From Paenibacillus thalictri (lineage in GTDB: Bacteria > Bacillota > Bacilli > Paenibacillales > NBRC-103111), in NCBI RefSeq assembly GCF_004307995.1, contig NZ_SIRE01000016.1:181055-245054 (forward strand): a stretch of DNA of 64,000 bases, written 5' to 3'. How positions within the stretch are numbered: the first letter of the stretch is position 1; each line of letters opens with the position of its first letter. Below are positions 17,384 through 27,036 of this stretch, piece by piece. The notes beneath the pieces are model-generated. The model saw nothing but the letters and a program-made list of their open reading frames with translations, ran no database searches and was not told the origin of the DNA. Made by a program: the position numbers and the translations under genes.

Positions 17384-18592
17384 TCATTTAGAGGGGAGAA
17401 ACGTTAAGTCCGGGATAAATGTGCTCATATGTTTTTTTATAGCTTCGTATTGGCCGCGGGCATTTTTCAACTGCCCGTCCGATAAGCGATCCATAGGTAC
17501 GACCTGGAAATCGGACATGTTGCGAAAATAAGTGTAAGTAGGCAAAAAACTCGGATTTTTCAGCTCGATGGACGTTTTGCCGTTTGTTTTGGTTTTGACA
17601 ACGTCGACCGTGGCCATGCCTCCGGCACGCCTGGCTGTACCTCCTTGAGCCGATATAAAATTGCCCAGCGAGTAAAAGACAAGCGTTTGACGGCCGTTTT
17701 TTCCCTTCACCCATGCCGGAGGCTGCAGCACGTGAGGATGGTTGCCAATGACGATATCGGCGCCAAGATCGGCAAATTTTTGCGCTTGCTCTTGTTGGGC
17801 GCTGCTTGGCATAGGTTCGTATTCGTTCCCCCAGTGCGCTGCAACTACAACGACGTCGGATTGTTGTTTGGCCTTTTCGATATCTTCGGCGAATTTTGCT
17901 TCCTCCAGCCTGTTGACCAAATAAGCTTTGCCTTCGGGTGTTGGAATTCCGTTAGTTCCGTAAGTGTAACTCAAAAAGGAAAACACGATGCGATTGCTGA
18001 CCATCGTCCGTATACGAGCGCTGTCGTCCTGCGATTTAAACGCCCCCGTATATGGCATGCCAATGGCGTCCCAATAAGCAAGTGCGCTTTGAATGACCTT
18101 TTCCCCCCGGTCCAGCGTATGATTGTTGGCGACTGTGACCAAGTCCACCCCCGCGGCCTTCAAAGCGTCGCCCACCTCATGGGGACTGTTAAACATCGGA
18201 TAACCGGAAAGTCCGAATTTCGTACCTCCAATCATCGTTTCTTGATTGGCGATGAGGACATCGGGCTTACGCATAAAATCCGCCACCCCCGCAAACATCG
18301 GCGCAAAGTTGTAAGTGCCGTCCTGCTGCCGGGCATCCTCGTACACTTCACTGTGGATCAGAACATCGCCGATCGCACTTAAGGTCGCCTTGCTTACTTC
18401 GGGTTTCGGCTCTTCGGGCACGATTGGCTTCGCAGGCACGACCGAATCCCCGGGCCCTATCGGCTCCGCAGGTAAAGCAGGAGGAACGGCTTGCTGTGCC
18501 TTAAGCCCAGATTCGGGGTTTGGTGGCGTAGAGTTATGTCTGCATCCGGCTATCAACAGTAGGGAACATACAATTGCGGCAATTTTTCTCAT
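17384..18592 (-). CDS. CapA-family lipoprotein (PGA_cap metallophosphoesterase fold)
   Basis: Predicted secreted lipoprotein, 402 residues: signal peptide with lipobox LIAGC (Cys17), a Pro-rich spacer to about residue 65, then a PGA_cap domain. Metallophosphatase-type motifs are GDVLIHS, NQETM, ANNHTLDRG and GNHPHVLQP. CapA/PgsA-like proteins act in poly-gamma-glutamate export or anchoring, but no capBC genes are present, so the role is open. GGAGG lies 11 bases before the ATG. Confidence 0.88.
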   Translation of the reverse strand: MRKIAAIVCSLLLIAGCRHNSTPPNPESGLKAQQAVPPALPAEPIGPGDSVVPAKPIVPEEPKPEVSKATLSAIGDVLIHSEVYEDARQQDGTYNFAPMFAGVADFMRKPDVLIANQETMIGGTKFGLSGYPMFNSPHEVGDALKAAGVDLVTVANNHTLDRGEKVIQSALAYWDAIGMPYTGAFKSQDDSARIRTMVSNRIVFSFLSYTYGTNGIPTPEGKAYLVNRLEEAKFAEDIEKAKQQSDVVVVAAHWGNEYEPMPSSAQQEQAQKFADLGADIVIGNHPHVLQPPAWVKGKNGRQTLVFYSLGNFISAQGGTARRAGGMATVDVVKTKTNGKTSIELKNPSFLPTYTYFRNMSDFQVVPMDRLSDGQLKNARGQYEAIKKHMSTFIPDLTFLPSK

Positions 18593-18732
18593 GATGACGT
18601 GAACCTCCGGTAAGAAATCTTGCCGGTTAGTATGCCCCTCTGCGATTTTTCTAAAGTGCTCCTTGCGGAGCAGCTTTTTCCAGCTGGTTGCAGCCTGAGC
18701 AAACCTTCACAAACAGCCGATAACATGACGGT

Positions 18733-18764
18733 GAAAAAGAAAAACCGCCCCCCCTGGGGACGGC
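18733..18764 (-). terminator. Intrinsic terminator after third DinB gene
   Basis: CCGTCCCC pairs with GGGGCGG and is followed by TTTTTCTTTTT on the minus strand. Confidence 0.8.
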
Positions 18765-18776
18765 CTCATGCGAGAA

Positions 18777-19223
18777 TCAATATCTTTCGCTAATTATATT
18801 CATATGATGAATCTCATGTCCGGCGAGAATATATGCCCACGCTAAGGCGGTAGATTCATTGCCGCCGACAACGCCTTTTCGGCTCCAAGCTTCCGCGGGA
18901 AGGCCTTTAAGCAAGGAAAGCGTAGCGCGGCGGACGGCCGTATAATCCTCCAGCACATCGGACAGCGGGTTCAAGTCAAAAGCCGCTCCGCTCATCAACA
19001 CGTCCTGATCGTAGCCGGCAAGCGGCGTCCGGTCTCCTCTGGCGATCCGCAACAGCCGGTAACTCATAATCCGCTCGTTATCCGTAATATGGCCCAGCAC
19101 TTCCTTCAGGCTCCATTTTCCCGGAGCATAACGGTAAAGGGAACGCTCTTGCGGCAGCTGCCCAAGAAACCGTGCCAATTGAGCAATCTTGCTTCTGTAG
19201 GAAAATTCGCGCAAGTGAATCAC
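18777..19223 (-). CDS. DinB-fold protein (GTG start)
   Basis: 148-residue DinB superfamily protein. Metal-type histidines are in EVLGHITDNERI (second helix) and AGHEIHHMNI (last helix). It starts with GTG, preceded by GGAG 11 bases upstream. It lies 29 bases downstream of selO and is probably co-transcribed with it. Activity unknown. Confidence 0.82.
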   Translation of the reverse strand: MIHLREFSYRSKIAQLARFLGQLPQERSLYRYAPGKWSLKEVLGHITDNERIMSYRLLRIARGDRTPLAGYDQDVLMSGAAFDLNPLSDVLEDYTAVRRATLSLLKGLPAEAWSRKGVVGGNESTALAWAYILAGHEIHHMNIISERY

Positions 19224-19252
19224 GATAACCAGCGCTCCATAAGCCCCCTATG

Positions 19253-20719
19253 TCACGTTCCGCAATAAGTCCGGTAACGCTCAGTCGACGGCGCAGGCGC
19301 TGCGGCATACTCAGCTTGCTCCGGTGTGTGCGCGTACGGGCGGGACAGCACATCCACAAGCCGCTCCATTACGCGGTAATCCCTTTCGCTTTCCGCGGCC
19401 TCCAGCGCTTCCTCCACCCGGTGGTTGCGAGGTATAACTGCAGGGTTGCTGCTTCGCATCAGCTCATGCACTTCCGCTGCGGATGCCGTCTGCCTGCTTA
19501 ATCTCGCCTGCCGCCGCTCAAGCCACTGCGCAAATCCCTCGGTGCCATGCATGGCCGTATCCTCCGCACGTTCGAAGGTCAAGGCGAGGAACGTGTTGGT
19601 GAAGTCCGCCCGATGCTGCTGCATCATATCCAGCAGATCACCCGCGAGCGCCTCATCCTCCGGCTCTTCGCCAACAATCCCCAGCTTGGATCTCATACCG
19701 GCAAGCCAATGCCGGCGAAACATACCGGCAAAATCCGCAAGTTCATCTTCAGCCAGCTGAATCGCCTGCTGTTCGTCGTCATGCAGCAGCGGGAGCAGCG
19801 TTTCGGCGAATCGCGCAAGATTCCACCCGGCAATTGCCGGCTGGTTGCCGTATGCGTAACGCCCCTGACGATCGATGGAGCTGAATACCGTAGCGGGATC
19901 GTAAGTATCCATGAAAGCGCAAGGGCCGTAGTCGATGGTTTCTCCGCAGACGGCCATGTTGTCCGTATTCATCACTCCGTGAACAAAACCGACAAGCTGC
20001 CATTTGGCAATCAGCGCGGCCTGACGTCCGATCACGTTGCGAAGCAACATCAGATAACGGTCGGCATCATCCCCCACCTCCGGAAAATGACGCTGCAAGG
20101 CGTAGTCGGCCAAGGCTTGAAGCTCCTGCAGAGTCCCCCATTTCGCCGCGTATTGAAACGTGCCGACGCGCAGATGGCTGGAAGCCACACGGGTCAAAAC
20201 GGCGCCCGGCAGCTCCATCTCGCGCTGAATGCCCTGCCCGGTTTCCGTTACCGCTAGGCTGCGGGTGGTAGCGATGCCAAGCGCATGCATCGCTTCACTG
20301 ACGATATATTCGCGCAGCATCGGCCCAAGCGCCGCCCGTCCGTCACCGCCGCGGGAATATGGCGTTCTGCCCGAACCTTTAAGCTGTATATCGACCCGCT
20401 CCCCCTGGGGAGTAATTTGTTCCCCCAGCAGTAACGCACGACCGTCACCCAGCATCGTAAAATAAGCGAATTGATGGCCCGCGTAAGCTTGTGCGAGCGG
20501 GTCCGCTCCCGCGGGAACTTTGTTCCCTGCGAGCACTGCAACGCCCTCATCGCTCTTCAGCGATTGAACGTCCAATCCCAGCACTGCGGCAAGCCGTTCA
20601 TTCAATACGGCTAATTTCGGTGCGCGCACGGGATTTATGTTTTGGCGTGTAAAATAAGTGCCCGGCAGACGGGCATAACTGTTATCGAAATTCCAACCTG
20701 CTTTATTGGCATTGTTCAC
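19253..20719 (-). CDS. selO: Protein adenylyltransferase SelO
   Basis: Pseudokinase-fold enzyme that transfers AMP from ATP to Ser, Thr or Tyr of proteins (SelO/YdiU family, linked to redox homeostasis). The 488 residues match the family length. Signatures: AYAGHQFAYFTMLGDGRA, LKGSGRTPYSRGGDGRAALG, LREYIVSEAM and the Mg-site region VHGVMNTDNMAV plus DYGPCAFMD. The C-terminus ends CGT, with Cys in the place of the selenocysteine of eukaryotic SelO. GTG start with GGAGAT upstream. It forms a likely operon with the following DinB gene. Confidence 0.95.
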   Translation of the reverse strand: MNNANKAGWNFDNSYARLPGTYFTRQNINPVRAPKLAVLNERLAAVLGLDVQSLKSDEGVAVLAGNKVPAGADPLAQAYAGHQFAYFTMLGDGRALLLGEQITPQGERVDIQLKGSGRTPYSRGGDGRAALGPMLREYIVSEAMHALGIATTRSLAVTETGQGIQREMELPGAVLTRVASSHLRVGTFQYAAKWGTLQELQALADYALQRHFPEVGDDADRYLMLLRNVIGRQAALIAKWQLVGFVHGVMNTDNMAVCGETIDYGPCAFMDTYDPATVFSSIDRQGRYAYGNQPAIAGWNLARFAETLLPLLHDDEQQAIQLAEDELADFAGMFRRHWLAGMRSKLGIVGEEPEDEALAGDLLDMMQQHRADFTNTFLALTFERAEDTAMHGTEGFAQWLERRQARLSRQTASAAEVHELMRSSNPAVIPRNHRVEEALEAAESERDYRVMERLVDVLSRPYAHTPEQAEYAAAPAPSTERYRTYCGT

Positions 20720-20855
20720 TTTTTCGTATCTCCATTTACCGTTTGTCGTATGGATCGCCGTGCATCCGTTAGTGTACGCGTCCCTTCATTTCATATACCG
20801 TGTTCATGGACGAATACCGCCAATAACCCCATCCAAGCTTAACCGTGACACCCTT

Positions 20856-22760
20856 TTACCCGGCTTGATTCTCCCGCATGCTCTGCGTCCCGCCCAAATT
20901 CAAAGGAATCCGCATCGTCACCTGCGTCCCCCGTCCAACCTCGGAGCTGACGTTCCACGCCGCTCCATGTATCAAGTCCAATCGGTTGCGAATATTGGCT
21001 ATCCCAATGCTGCCGCTCAACCCTCGGCCTTTGGAAATTTGGTGCAACAGCTCGGGAGTCATGCCTATACCGTCGTCTTTAATAATAATTTCCATATAAC
21101 CGTCTTGGTTGCGCAGGATGGAAAGCGAGACGATCCCATAACTCAGCTTTTCGAACAGACCATGCCGGACCGCATTTTCCACTAATGGCTGTATGCACAA
21201 AGACGGGATATTTCGATGTTCAAGACCTTCGTCAACATGAAGCACAAAATCGAACCGTTCGCCAAAACGCGCCTTTTCAATCTCGACGTATGCTTCAACC
21301 AATTCCAGCTCACGGTACAAAGGCACATACAATTGAGAACGGTCCAATTCCAGAATATACCGCAAGTAATGGCTGAGCATGGACAAAAGATGGGCCGCTC
21401 TAACCCCGTCCGTATAACAGAACGAAATCACGCTGCTTAGCGCATTGTATAAAAAATGAGGTTTGATCTGAGCTTGATCGAGCTGGTGTGAAAGAATCTC
21501 GGTCTTCTCATGTGCATTGGAAAAATGGACGGCCAGTAATATATTCATAAAAATCACAAAGCAAATGACTCCAAACTTTCCGGCAAGGTCGGTTGAAACG
21601 ATATTTTCGGAATAAAGGGAACCGTTTACCAAAAAGACCATTAAGGAAAAGCTGCCGCCGATAAACAACATCAGCTCTTTGCGGTTTGCCGACGCCTTAC
21701 TGCTTTTTAGGTACAAATAAATCATTCTGCCGATAATGAAACATACGACAAACGCCATATAAACAAAACAGGCATATTTAAACGTAATGTGAACCCGATA
21801 AGGCAGCAGCAGTACGGTTGCAATGTACAAAAGGATAGGCGCAAGCACAACCGCCAGCTTGCGGGAAGACATCAGCCTTGTATCCACCCTGCGGAAAAAC
21901 AATATAATTACCGCGGCGCTTAAAAATTCGCTCAAGTCAAGCAGCTTGTATGCCCATTCGAACGGAAGCCCCGGCAGCGCTCTTTGCAATATTTTCTCAC
22001 CATAAAGCAGATGCTCGAGCAGCAAAAACAGCATGTACAAACCGCTTAAAAAATACGTTCGCTCTCTCCGTCCGACAAAATAGAAACCAAGATGATAAGC
22101 GCCAAACATGCCCAGCATTAATACCGTTCCGATATCGGTCCCTAGTTGGATTCCGTTAAGCTTCGTCACTGCTGCGTGGGACCCCAGCTGGATCGATCCG
22201 ACGATACCTCCGGTGATAAACTCAAAATTCGAAACCTGTATGACAATTTCGATTTCACGGGCATCCGGTTTGAAGAAGGCGGTATATGGCGTATTGCCGG
22301 GTTTATTTCCTTCGATACCAGCCGTCGGAACGCCGCTCCCGCCTTCCAGCTTACCATTGATAAACAACCGGTGGGACATGCGGATACTTCTTACTTTTAA
22401 ACCGAGAACGTCATCCGGATTACGGATCAGCACCTTCAGCCGATACGTGCCGTAGCCTTTGCGGTTCATGCCGCCATCCGCCGTTTTTCCTTTCCATGTA
22501 CCGGGTACGTTCAGATAGGACATCTGCTCTTGCCCACCGTTCCGAAAATCGGCGGGTTCCAGCAGCTCACCTTCATAGAACTCCCATTCACCGTCCAAAA
22601 GCACGACGCCCTGGCGCATATCCCGATTCGTCAAGTCCAACACGCCCCGCTGCGCAATCGGATCGCTACCGCTGGGTATCGTTTGGAAAAAAACAGCAAG
22701 GAACAACGCGATGCTAAGTGAAAAAATCAAACCGATTCCGACGAGTTGGCGATATTGCAT
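20856..22760 (-). CDS. 7TMR-DISM-like sensor histidine kinase, orphan
   Basis: Membrane receptor kinase, 634 residues. It has an N-terminal membrane anchor (7-25), an extracellular jelly-roll-like module (DGEWEFYEG, VPGTWKG) similar to 7TMR-DISM extracellular domains, about seven membrane segments (roughly 205-400), a His_kinase domain with His435 (KPHFLYNALSS) and an HATPase domain (VENAVRHGL, DDGIGM). AGGGAG precedes the ATG. No response regulator is adjacent; selO and a nucleotidyltransferase flank it, so it must signal to a regulator elsewhere. The ligand is unknown but the module suggests a carbohydrate. Confidence 0.87.
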   Translation of the reverse strand: MQYRQLVGIGLIFSLSIALFLAVFFQTIPSGSDPIAQRGVLDLTNRDMRQGVVLLDGEWEFYEGELLEPADFRNGGQEQMSYLNVPGTWKGKTADGGMNRKGYGTYRLKVLIRNPDDVLGLKVRSIRMSHRLFINGKLEGGSGVPTAGIEGNKPGNTPYTAFFKPDAREIEIVIQVSNFEFITGGIVGSIQLGSHAAVTKLNGIQLGTDIGTVLMLGMFGAYHLGFYFVGRRERTYFLSGLYMLFLLLEHLLYGEKILQRALPGLPFEWAYKLLDLSEFLSAAVIILFFRRVDTRLMSSRKLAVVLAPILLYIATVLLLPYRVHITFKYACFVYMAFVVCFIIGRMIYLYLKSSKASANRKELMLFIGGSFSLMVFLVNGSLYSENIVSTDLAGKFGVICFVIFMNILLAVHFSNAHEKTEILSHQLDQAQIKPHFLYNALSSVISFCYTDGVRAAHLLSMLSHYLRYILELDRSQLYVPLYRELELVEAYVEIEKARFGERFDFVLHVDEGLEHRNIPSLCIQPLVENAVRHGLFEKLSYGIVSLSILRNQDGYMEIIIKDDGIGMTPELLHQISKGRGLSGSIGIANIRNRLDLIHGAAWNVSSEVGRGTQVTMRIPLNLGGTQSMRENQAG

Positions 22761-22872
22761 CCATCATTCTCCCTGCTCCTCCAGCAATAGTTTGATTTTA
22801 TCATGAAAGCTGCCGTTCCGTTACATTGAATTATGACTGAAAACCAGTCTGTTCAAAAGAAACAGCTGCTGT

Positions 22873-23703
22873 TCAAGTTATATATTTCGCTTTATACTGC
22901 TCGTTGCTTGCCGTAACAATTTCCTGAAGCAAATCCACAAGATCCTTATGCCGCAGCAGTTGAGACTCATATTCCCTTTCCGGTTTTTGCAGCTTGATGG
23001 ACACAGCTTCCCTGATTAACGGATGCCATTTCTCAGGCAGCTTGGCAAGACCGTAGGTTCCTGCGCCGATTTTGCTGGTCACATCGCCTTCGTTAATTGT
23101 ATAATACTGCCGCAGCATGCCCAAGACACACCACTCCACCGCTTGGTCCAGCCTTTTGGCTGTAGCGGATGATTGCAGTACATCGCTTACATCAGGCTGC
23201 TGCAAACGATCAATCCACCCCGCCCAGTAACTGTTCATGTTCCCAATCACGTATTTGGCCAGTTCGCCGGCGGAAATTTCATAAGCAAAAGACGCTTTGC
23301 GTCCATACACGCAAATTCCGTGCCGTTTCAATACCCACCATGTTATCGGATTCAAGTCGGCGCCTGTGCCGTCGATGTGCAGTGTTTTATTGAAATAAGT
23401 AAGGACGGGATCGTTTTTCTCGGGTTGCTTGCCGACCTGTTCGCTGACGATATAAGCTCCCATGATGTCCGCATCGGGAAACAGGCGTTCCATTTCACGG
23501 TGAACATCCGCGACGGCTTCCACTTCCCAACTGCTTAACGAACGGCCGGTGACCGCGATAAAATCGATATCGCTTGAGCCTTCGATATAAGCGCCAAGCG
23601 CTGCAGAGCCGTAAACATACACGGACTCTACAACGCCGGGCAAACGCGCTTCCAAACAACCGCACAAAGCGCTCATCGTTTTGCCGACAATTTCAGGCAG
23701 CAT
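22873..23703 (-). CDS. Aminoglycoside nucleotidyltransferase-like protein (ANT/AadA type)
   Basis: 276 residues. An N-terminal polymerase-beta-type nucleotidyltransferase domain shows G-S at 32-33, then Asp45-x-Asp47 (GSSDIDFIAV); a C-terminal helical domain follows, as in ANT(3'')/ANT(9) adenylyltransferases. Such enzymes adenylylate streptomycin or spectinomycin, but many chromosomal homologues are untested, so resistance is not implied. AAGGAG precedes the ATG. It lies 61 bases after ileS on the same strand. Confidence 0.8.
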   Translation of the reverse strand: MLPEIVGKTMSALCGCLEARLPGVVESVYVYGSAALGAYIEGSSDIDFIAVTGRSLSSWEVEAVADVHREMERLFPDADIMGAYIVSEQVGKQPEKNDPVLTYFNKTLHIDGTGADLNPITWWVLKRHGICVYGRKASFAYEISAGELAKYVIGNMNSYWAGWIDRLQQPDVSDVLQSSATAKRLDQAVEWCVLGMLRQYYTINEGDVTSKIGAGTYGLAKLPEKWHPLIREAVSIKLQKPEREYESQLLRHKDLVDLLQEIVTASNEQYKAKYIT

Positions 23704-23764
23704 CTGATCACTCCTTGTTCAATCGAATTGGCGGCGAAGCGTCATCCCTTTCTCGCCATCAACC

Positions 23765-26700
23765 TTAAGCTTCTATCCGCAGCCCAAGCTGCTTTTCTCC
23801 GATAAAAACCGTCTCCATGCCATCCAATTCGTGCGTATACCGGACACTGGAGAGCAGCACACTTTCTTGCAGCACGTGATCAAATCGCGCCAATGCTTCC
23901 TTTAACCGCTCATCGGCCGCCAGGACAAGCTTTACCCTTTGATCGATCGGCAGCTCCAATTTCTTGCGGTAATCTTGAACGGCCCGCACCACCTCGCGGA
24001 CCAGCCCCTCCTGCTCCAACTCCTCCGTGATGTCGGTGTTCAAAGCGACGGTCATCTGATAACCGCTGGCGGAAGCAAATCCTTCCTTCGCTTTCTTCTC
24101 GACAAGCAGCTCCTCTAAGGTAATGCGAAGGACTTCGCCTTCCACCACGATATCGAGATAACCGCGATCCATCGCTTGCCCGGCAACAGCAGCGGACAAC
24201 GCCTTCAGATGATTTTGCACATCGGCCACGCGTTTTCCATATTTTTTGCCGGCCAGCTTTAAGTTCAGCTTGAGAGTTACATCGGCAAAACCGCGGTCGC
24301 CCCGCTCCGTGCGGATCGACTTGACATTAACCTCGTCTTGAATGATCTCGGCAAAACGGTTCAAGTCCATCTCGCGGTCCAGCGAAACGATCAGCTCGGA
24401 TAAAGGCTGGCGGGTTTTGATCCCGGTATCGTTGCGGACGCTTCGCGCGAGCTCGACGATCTGCCTTGCGGTTTCCATCTCCCGCTCGAGCTCTGCGTCG
24501 ATCAGCGCTTCGTTCACCTGCGGGTAGTCGGCCAGATGTACGCTGCCGCCCGGGCCGAGGTTGCTGTAGATGTCGTCGGCGATAAGCGGCGCATACGGCG
24601 CGATCATCCGGGCGAGCGTCAGCAATACCTCGCGCAGTGTCTGATAAGCCGACACTTTATCCGCAGTCCAGCCGCTGCCCCAGAAGCGGTCGCGCGATCG
24701 CCGGATGTACCAGTTGCTGAGCTCGTCGACAAAAGCTTCCAGCTGTTTGGCCGGGTTGAGAAAATCGTAGCCGTTAAGTCCGTTCAACACCTGCCGCAGC
24801 ACGCTATTGAGTCTTGACAATATCCAGCGATCCAGCAGATTCGCCGATACCACGGAAGCATGTTCGGATGGGTCATATCCGTCGATCATCGCGTACAACG
24901 TGTAAAATGCATGTGTGTTATGAATCGTGTCGACCACCTTCGACTTCGCTTCCGCCACAATCGTCTTGGAGAACCGTTTGCTGTTCCACGGCGCGCTGTC
25001 GGCAAGCAAAGCCCAACGGAACGCGTCGGTCCCGTACTCGTCGATGATGCTCCAAGGGTCGATGACGTTGCCTTTGCTTTTGGACATTTTTTGCCCGTTC
25101 TCGTCAAGCACATGTCCTGTCGACAGCACCGCTTTGTACGAAGATTTGCCGGTATATAACGTCGATACGGCCAGCAGACTGAAAAACCAGCCCCGCGTCT
25201 GGTCGATCCCTTCGCAGATCATGTCGGCCGGATACTGGTCGCGGAACTTCTCTTCGTCCTCAAACGGCTGATGGTATTGTGCAAAAGGCATCGAACCGCT
25301 GTCGAACCAGACGTCGATCACTTCCGGCGTACGGTCCATCGTGCCTCCGCAAGAGCAGCGGAGCTTCACTTCATCCACGTACGGCTTGTGCAACTCCAGC
25401 GAATCGCCGATCGGCTGCACCGATCTCATCTGCAGCTCTTGATAACTCCCCGGCGCATACTCCAATCCGCAGTCGCGGCATACCCATACATTCAGCGGGG
25501 TTCCCCAATAGCGGTTGCGGCTGATGTTCCAATCGACCAGTTCCTCCAGAAACTTGCCGAAACGGCCGTCCCGGATATGGGAAGGATACCACTCGATTTG
25601 GCTGTTGTTGGCGATCAGCTGATCCTTGACCGCCGTCGTTTGGATAAACCAGCTTTCCATGGCGTAATACAGCAGCGGCGATTTGCAGCGCCAGCAGAAC
25701 GGATACGAGTGCTCGTAACGCTCCTTGGCGAACAGCAGCCCGCGACCGGACAAATGCTTCACGATATCGACGTCGCAATCTTTCACGAAGCGGCCGGCAA
25801 AGTCGGCGACCTGCTCCGTATACTTTCCTGCAGCGTCTACAACATGGACAAAATCGAGCCCGTTCGCGCGGGTTACCCGGTAATCGTCTTCCCCATGAGC
25901 GGGGGCGATATGAACGATTCCCGTCCCGCTTGTATCGCTGACAAAATCCGCCGCTATCACCACATGCCCTTTGTTCGGCCGGACATAACCAAACGGCGGC
26001 TCGTATTCCATTCCTACGAATTCGGAGCCTTTATGCGTTGATACAACTTCGTACCCTTCCTTCATCACTTTGCCGGCCAAATTTTTGGCGACGACGTACG
26101 TTTCTCCGTCCATCTTGACCTTGACATAATCGATGTCCGCGTTGACCGCCAAAGCGACATTCGCCGGCAGCGTCCACGGCGTTGTCGTCCAAGCCAGAAA
26201 CAGATGGCCGTCCCGCTTGCTTTTAAACTTGACGGTAGCGCTCAAATCCTTGACGTCCTCGTAGCCCTGCGCCACTTCATGCGAACTTAAGGTTGTTTGG
26301 CAGGCCGGACAATACGGGCTGACGCGGTGGCCTTTGTAGAGCAGCCCTTTCTGATGAATAACGGACAAGATGTGCCAGACGCTTTCGATGTAATCGTTTG
26401 TTAATGTCACATACGGATCGTCCATATCCGTCCAATAAGCGATTGCTTCGGTCAGCTCGCGCCATTGCTTTTCATATTCGAACACGCTGCCTTTGCATTG
26501 TTCCACGAATTCGGCGATGCCGTAAGCTTCGATCTCCTGTTTGCCCGATATGCCCAGCTGCTTCTCCACACCCAGCTCGACAGGCAGTCCGTGGGTATCC
26601 CAGCCCGCTTTACGGACGACGCGGTAACCGGACATCGTTTTGTAGCGGCCGATAAAATCTTTAATGACCCTTCCCAGCACATGCCCGATATGAGGTTTGC

Positions 26701-26851
26701 CGTTGGCCGTCGGCGGTCCTTCGTAGAACACAAAAGACGGCTTGCCCGCACGGTTTTCGATCGAGCGGCGGAACGTATCTTCATCCTTCCAGCGGTTTAA
26801 TATGCGCAGATCGCGAGTCCTCGCTTTTTCCTTAACATCCACTTTTTCCAT
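23765..26851 (-). CDS. ileS: Isoleucyl-tRNA synthetase, long eukaryote-like type (IleS2)
   Basis: Charges tRNA-Ile with isoleucine in the cytoplasm. About 1028 residues, longer than the roughly 920-residue IleS1 type. Motifs: PHIGHVLG (HIGH), the CP1 editing domain (TTTPWTLPAN), DVWFDSGSMPFAQ, KMSKS in GQKMSKSKGN, and internal Cys pairs (CPAC, CWRC, CRDC, CSC). The C-terminus is a DUF5915-like domain and lacks the terminal zinc finger of IleS1. The ATG at 26851 has AAAGGG nine bases upstream; earlier ATGs lie in the ribosome site. A T-box leader at 27037-27327 controls it. IleS2 enzymes are known to be less sensitive to mupirocin. Confidence 0.95.
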   Translation of the reverse strand: MEKVDVKEKARTRDLRILNRWKDEDTFRRSIENRAGKPSFVFYEGPPTANGKPHIGHVLGRVIKDFIGRYKTMSGYRVVRKAGWDTHGLPVELGVEKQLGISGKQEIEAYGIAEFVEQCKGSVFEYEKQWRELTEAIAYWTDMDDPYVTLTNDYIESVWHILSVIHQKGLLYKGHRVSPYCPACQTTLSSHEVAQGYEDVKDLSATVKFKSKRDGHLFLAWTTTPWTLPANVALAVNADIDYVKVKMDGETYVVAKNLAGKVMKEGYEVVSTHKGSEFVGMEYEPPFGYVRPNKGHVVIAADFVSDTSGTGIVHIAPAHGEDDYRVTRANGLDFVHVVDAAGKYTEQVADFAGRFVKDCDVDIVKHLSGRGLLFAKERYEHSYPFCWRCKSPLLYYAMESWFIQTTAVKDQLIANNSQIEWYPSHIRDGRFGKFLEELVDWNISRNRYWGTPLNVWVCRDCGLEYAPGSYQELQMRSVQPIGDSLELHKPYVDEVKLRCSCGGTMDRTPEVIDVWFDSGSMPFAQYHQPFEDEEKFRDQYPADMICEGIDQTRGWFFSLLAVSTLYTGKSSYKAVLSTGHVLDENGQKMSKSKGNVIDPWSIIDEYGTDAFRWALLADSAPWNSKRFSKTIVAEAKSKVVDTIHNTHAFYTLYAMIDGYDPSEHASVVSANLLDRWILSRLNSVLRQVLNGLNGYDFLNPAKQLEAFVDELSNWYIRRSRDRFWGSGWTADKVSAYQTLREVLLTLARMIAPYAPLIADDIYSNLGPGGSVHLADYPQVNEALIDAELEREMETARQIVELARSVRNDTGIKTRQPLSELIVSLDREMDLNRFAEIIQDEVNVKSIRTERGDRGFADVTLKLNLKLAGKKYGKRVADVQNHLKALSAAVAGQAMDRGYLDIVVEGEVLRITLEELLVEKKAKEGFASASGYQMTVALNTDITEELEQEGLVREVVRAVQDYRKKLELPIDQRVKLVLAADERLKEALARFDHVLQESVLLSSVRYTHELDGMETVFIGEKQLGLRIEA

Positions 26852-26986
26852 ATCCATCTTCCCTTTCATCGGACTCATTTTCTGACATCCCTAACATCAG
26901 GTTCCCCAAAAGTGAAGCCATAGTCTGCTCGCCTCTATCACTTTCGAGCGAGCCCCGACCTGTGCCGGATCCCTTGCCGTGCAGCA

Positions 26987-27012
26987 GTACGGAGCAGCGG
27001 TACGGAGCAGCG
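26987..27012. repeat. 13-base tandem duplication in the ileS leader
   Basis: GTACGGAGCAGCG occurs twice head to tail (26987-26999 and 27000-27012), between the T-box terminator and the ileS start. Confidence 0.85.
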
Positions 27013-27036
27013 GAACGGCCATTGCATCGGGAAAAC

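Noticed and set aside
17384..18592. Poly-gamma-glutamate capsule locus
   Set aside because: Only a CapA-like lipoprotein is present; capB, capC and capD are absent from the neighbourhood.
25271..26041. 256-codon open frame antisense to ileS
   Set aside because: Shadow of the synthetase coding frame.
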